A DNA stretch of 5,629 bases, from positions 1 through 5,629 of the forward strand of contig JACREV010000245.1 in NCBI GenBank assembly GCA_016218095.1, written 5' to 3'. The position numbers and the translations under genes are program-made. Position 1 is the first letter of the stretch. Each line of letters starts with the position of its first letter. This DNA is from Deltaproteobacteria bacterium (GTDB lineage Bacteria; Desulfobacterota; GWC2-55-46). The notes beneath the pieces are model-generated. The model worked only from the letters and a program-made list of their open reading frames with translations. It did not search any database and was not told where the DNA came from. Positions 5,098 to 5,629 of this stretch are shown piece after piece.

Positions 5098-5107
5098 CCC
5101 CTCCTTT
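5098..5107 (-). promoter_or_regulatory. Strong Shine-Dalgarno site of the dodecin gene
   Basis: AAAGGAGGGG on the minus strand ends 3 nt before the ATG at 5094; its AGGAGG core (5100-5105) is 5 nt away. It is the only strong ribosome binding site among the genes from 5629 to 1666, consistent with high dodecin translation and coupled translation below it. I see no convincing sigma70 promoter in the AT-poor 5108-5235 leader, so read-through from the DUF4149-like gene or an atypical promoter is possible. Confidence 0.85.
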
Positions 5108-5235
5108 GAGACTCGGAATTTGGCCGGGCTTCAAGCAAGTCAGGATGCGAGGCCCGGATGAGACAGAAAAGCGAGAAATGAGGCATCGGGTTCCAGGCTT
5201 GAGGCCGACGAAGCAGATCGACTCCGGGGGACGCC

Positions 5236-5629
5236 TCAGAGCCTGAGATTCCGGGACATGAAGAATATGACGGTTATGCCGCTTGCCATGACGGCCAGGT
5301 TGATGGCCGCGCTCTCAGCGTGTATCTTTTTGAAGCGCGCCCTCATCTCCTCTTTTTTCACCGGGTCCTGGATGTTTCTTATCTCCGCGGACATCATCCT
5401 CGCCTTCTCGCCGACGATGAGGCCGGAGTAGAACGTCATGGCTGTCATGAGCGCGACGAGCGAGATCCGCGCCGCGGGAAAGGCCTTCTCTATGAGAGAT
5501 ATGGCTATGAGGGATAGGAGCGAGAGGACACCGGCCGCATAGCCTATCATCCAGTATTTGGGGAATAAGTCTCCGACGAGGTCGGAGGCGAGCTCCCTCG
5601 GGAGCACCTTGAATATACTCGGCGCCACG
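5236..5629 (-). CDS. DUF4149-like integral membrane protein, N-terminus cut by window edge
   Basis: The visible 130 C-terminal residues resemble the DUF4149/TMEM205-type family of unknown function, in particular APSIFKVLPRELASDLVGDLFPKYW (2-26), the usual conserved loop after a first membrane helix. Three hydrophobic segments are seen, near residues 27-47, 53-73 and 106-124; the first helix of the usual four must lie beyond the window. A charged stretch with KKEEMRARFKKIHAESAAIN (91-110) precedes the last helix, including the FKKIHAES pattern typical of the family. The GTG at 5628 is most likely an internal valine codon, not a start. It ends 141 nt upstream of dodecin without a visible terminator, so it may or may not share its transcript. 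No function is known. Confidence 0.75.
   Translation of the reverse strand, partial: VAPSIFKVLPRELASDLVGDLFPKYWMIGYAAGVLSLLSLIAISLIEKAFPAARISLVALMTAMTFYSGLIVGEKARMMSAEIRNIQDPVKKEEMRARFKKIHAESAAINLAVMASGITVIFFMSRNLRL

Noticed and set aside
5124..5157. Inverted repeat CCGGGC/GCCCGG in the dodecin leader as a regulatory hairpin
   Set aside because: Only 6 bp with a 22-nt loop in GC-rich DNA; easily due to chance, and it does not cover the ribosome site.

Overview
The window reads as bacterial chromosome, GC-rich in its genes, with compact, operon-style spacing and good Shine-Dalgarno sites. The gene set (DsrE-family protein, unimodular QueF, CobD-type decarboxylase, two-subunit ADP-forming acyl-CoA synthetase, dodecin) would suit an anaerobic or sulfur-associated lineage such as Desulfobacterota (former Deltaproteobacteria) or a neighbouring phylum. 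That placement is inference from gene content; no taxonomic marker is present.

Layout. At 21-263 are two minus-strand tRNA genes, tRNA-Arg(CCG) followed by tRNA-Lys(CTT), both with encoded CCA ends and a likely shared promoter near 281-309. Next come two divergent genes: a DsrE-family gene (394-744, minus) and queF (882-1253, plus). The 137 bp between their start codons hold a sigma70-like promoter for each gene and two inverted repeats placed like operators.

The 412 bp between queF and the next gene (1254-1665) carry no convincing protein gene but are full of inverted repeats. On the minus strand they end in a very strong intrinsic terminator (1366-1401). A consensus extended -10 box at 1670-1678, inside the 3' end of cobD, points into this region. 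This is either an unrecognised structured non-coding RNA of up to about 300 nt or an unusually elaborate 3' UTR where two genes converge. It is the most interesting part of the window.

From 5629 down to 1666 everything is on the minus strand, in transcription order: a DUF4149-like membrane protein cut by the window edge, a dodecin, the CoA-binding (alpha) and ATP-grasp (beta) subunits of an ADP-forming acyl-CoA synthetase, and a CobD-like threonine-phosphate decarboxylase. Gaps of 22, 1 and 4 nt from dodecin to cobD indicate one operon. The two synthetase subunits would interconvert acyl-CoA + ADP + Pi and acid + CoA + ATP. Dodecin binds flavin, and in some family members CoA as well. CobD would supply the aminopropanol-phosphate arm of cobalamin; its place here, away from other cob genes in view, is unexplained.
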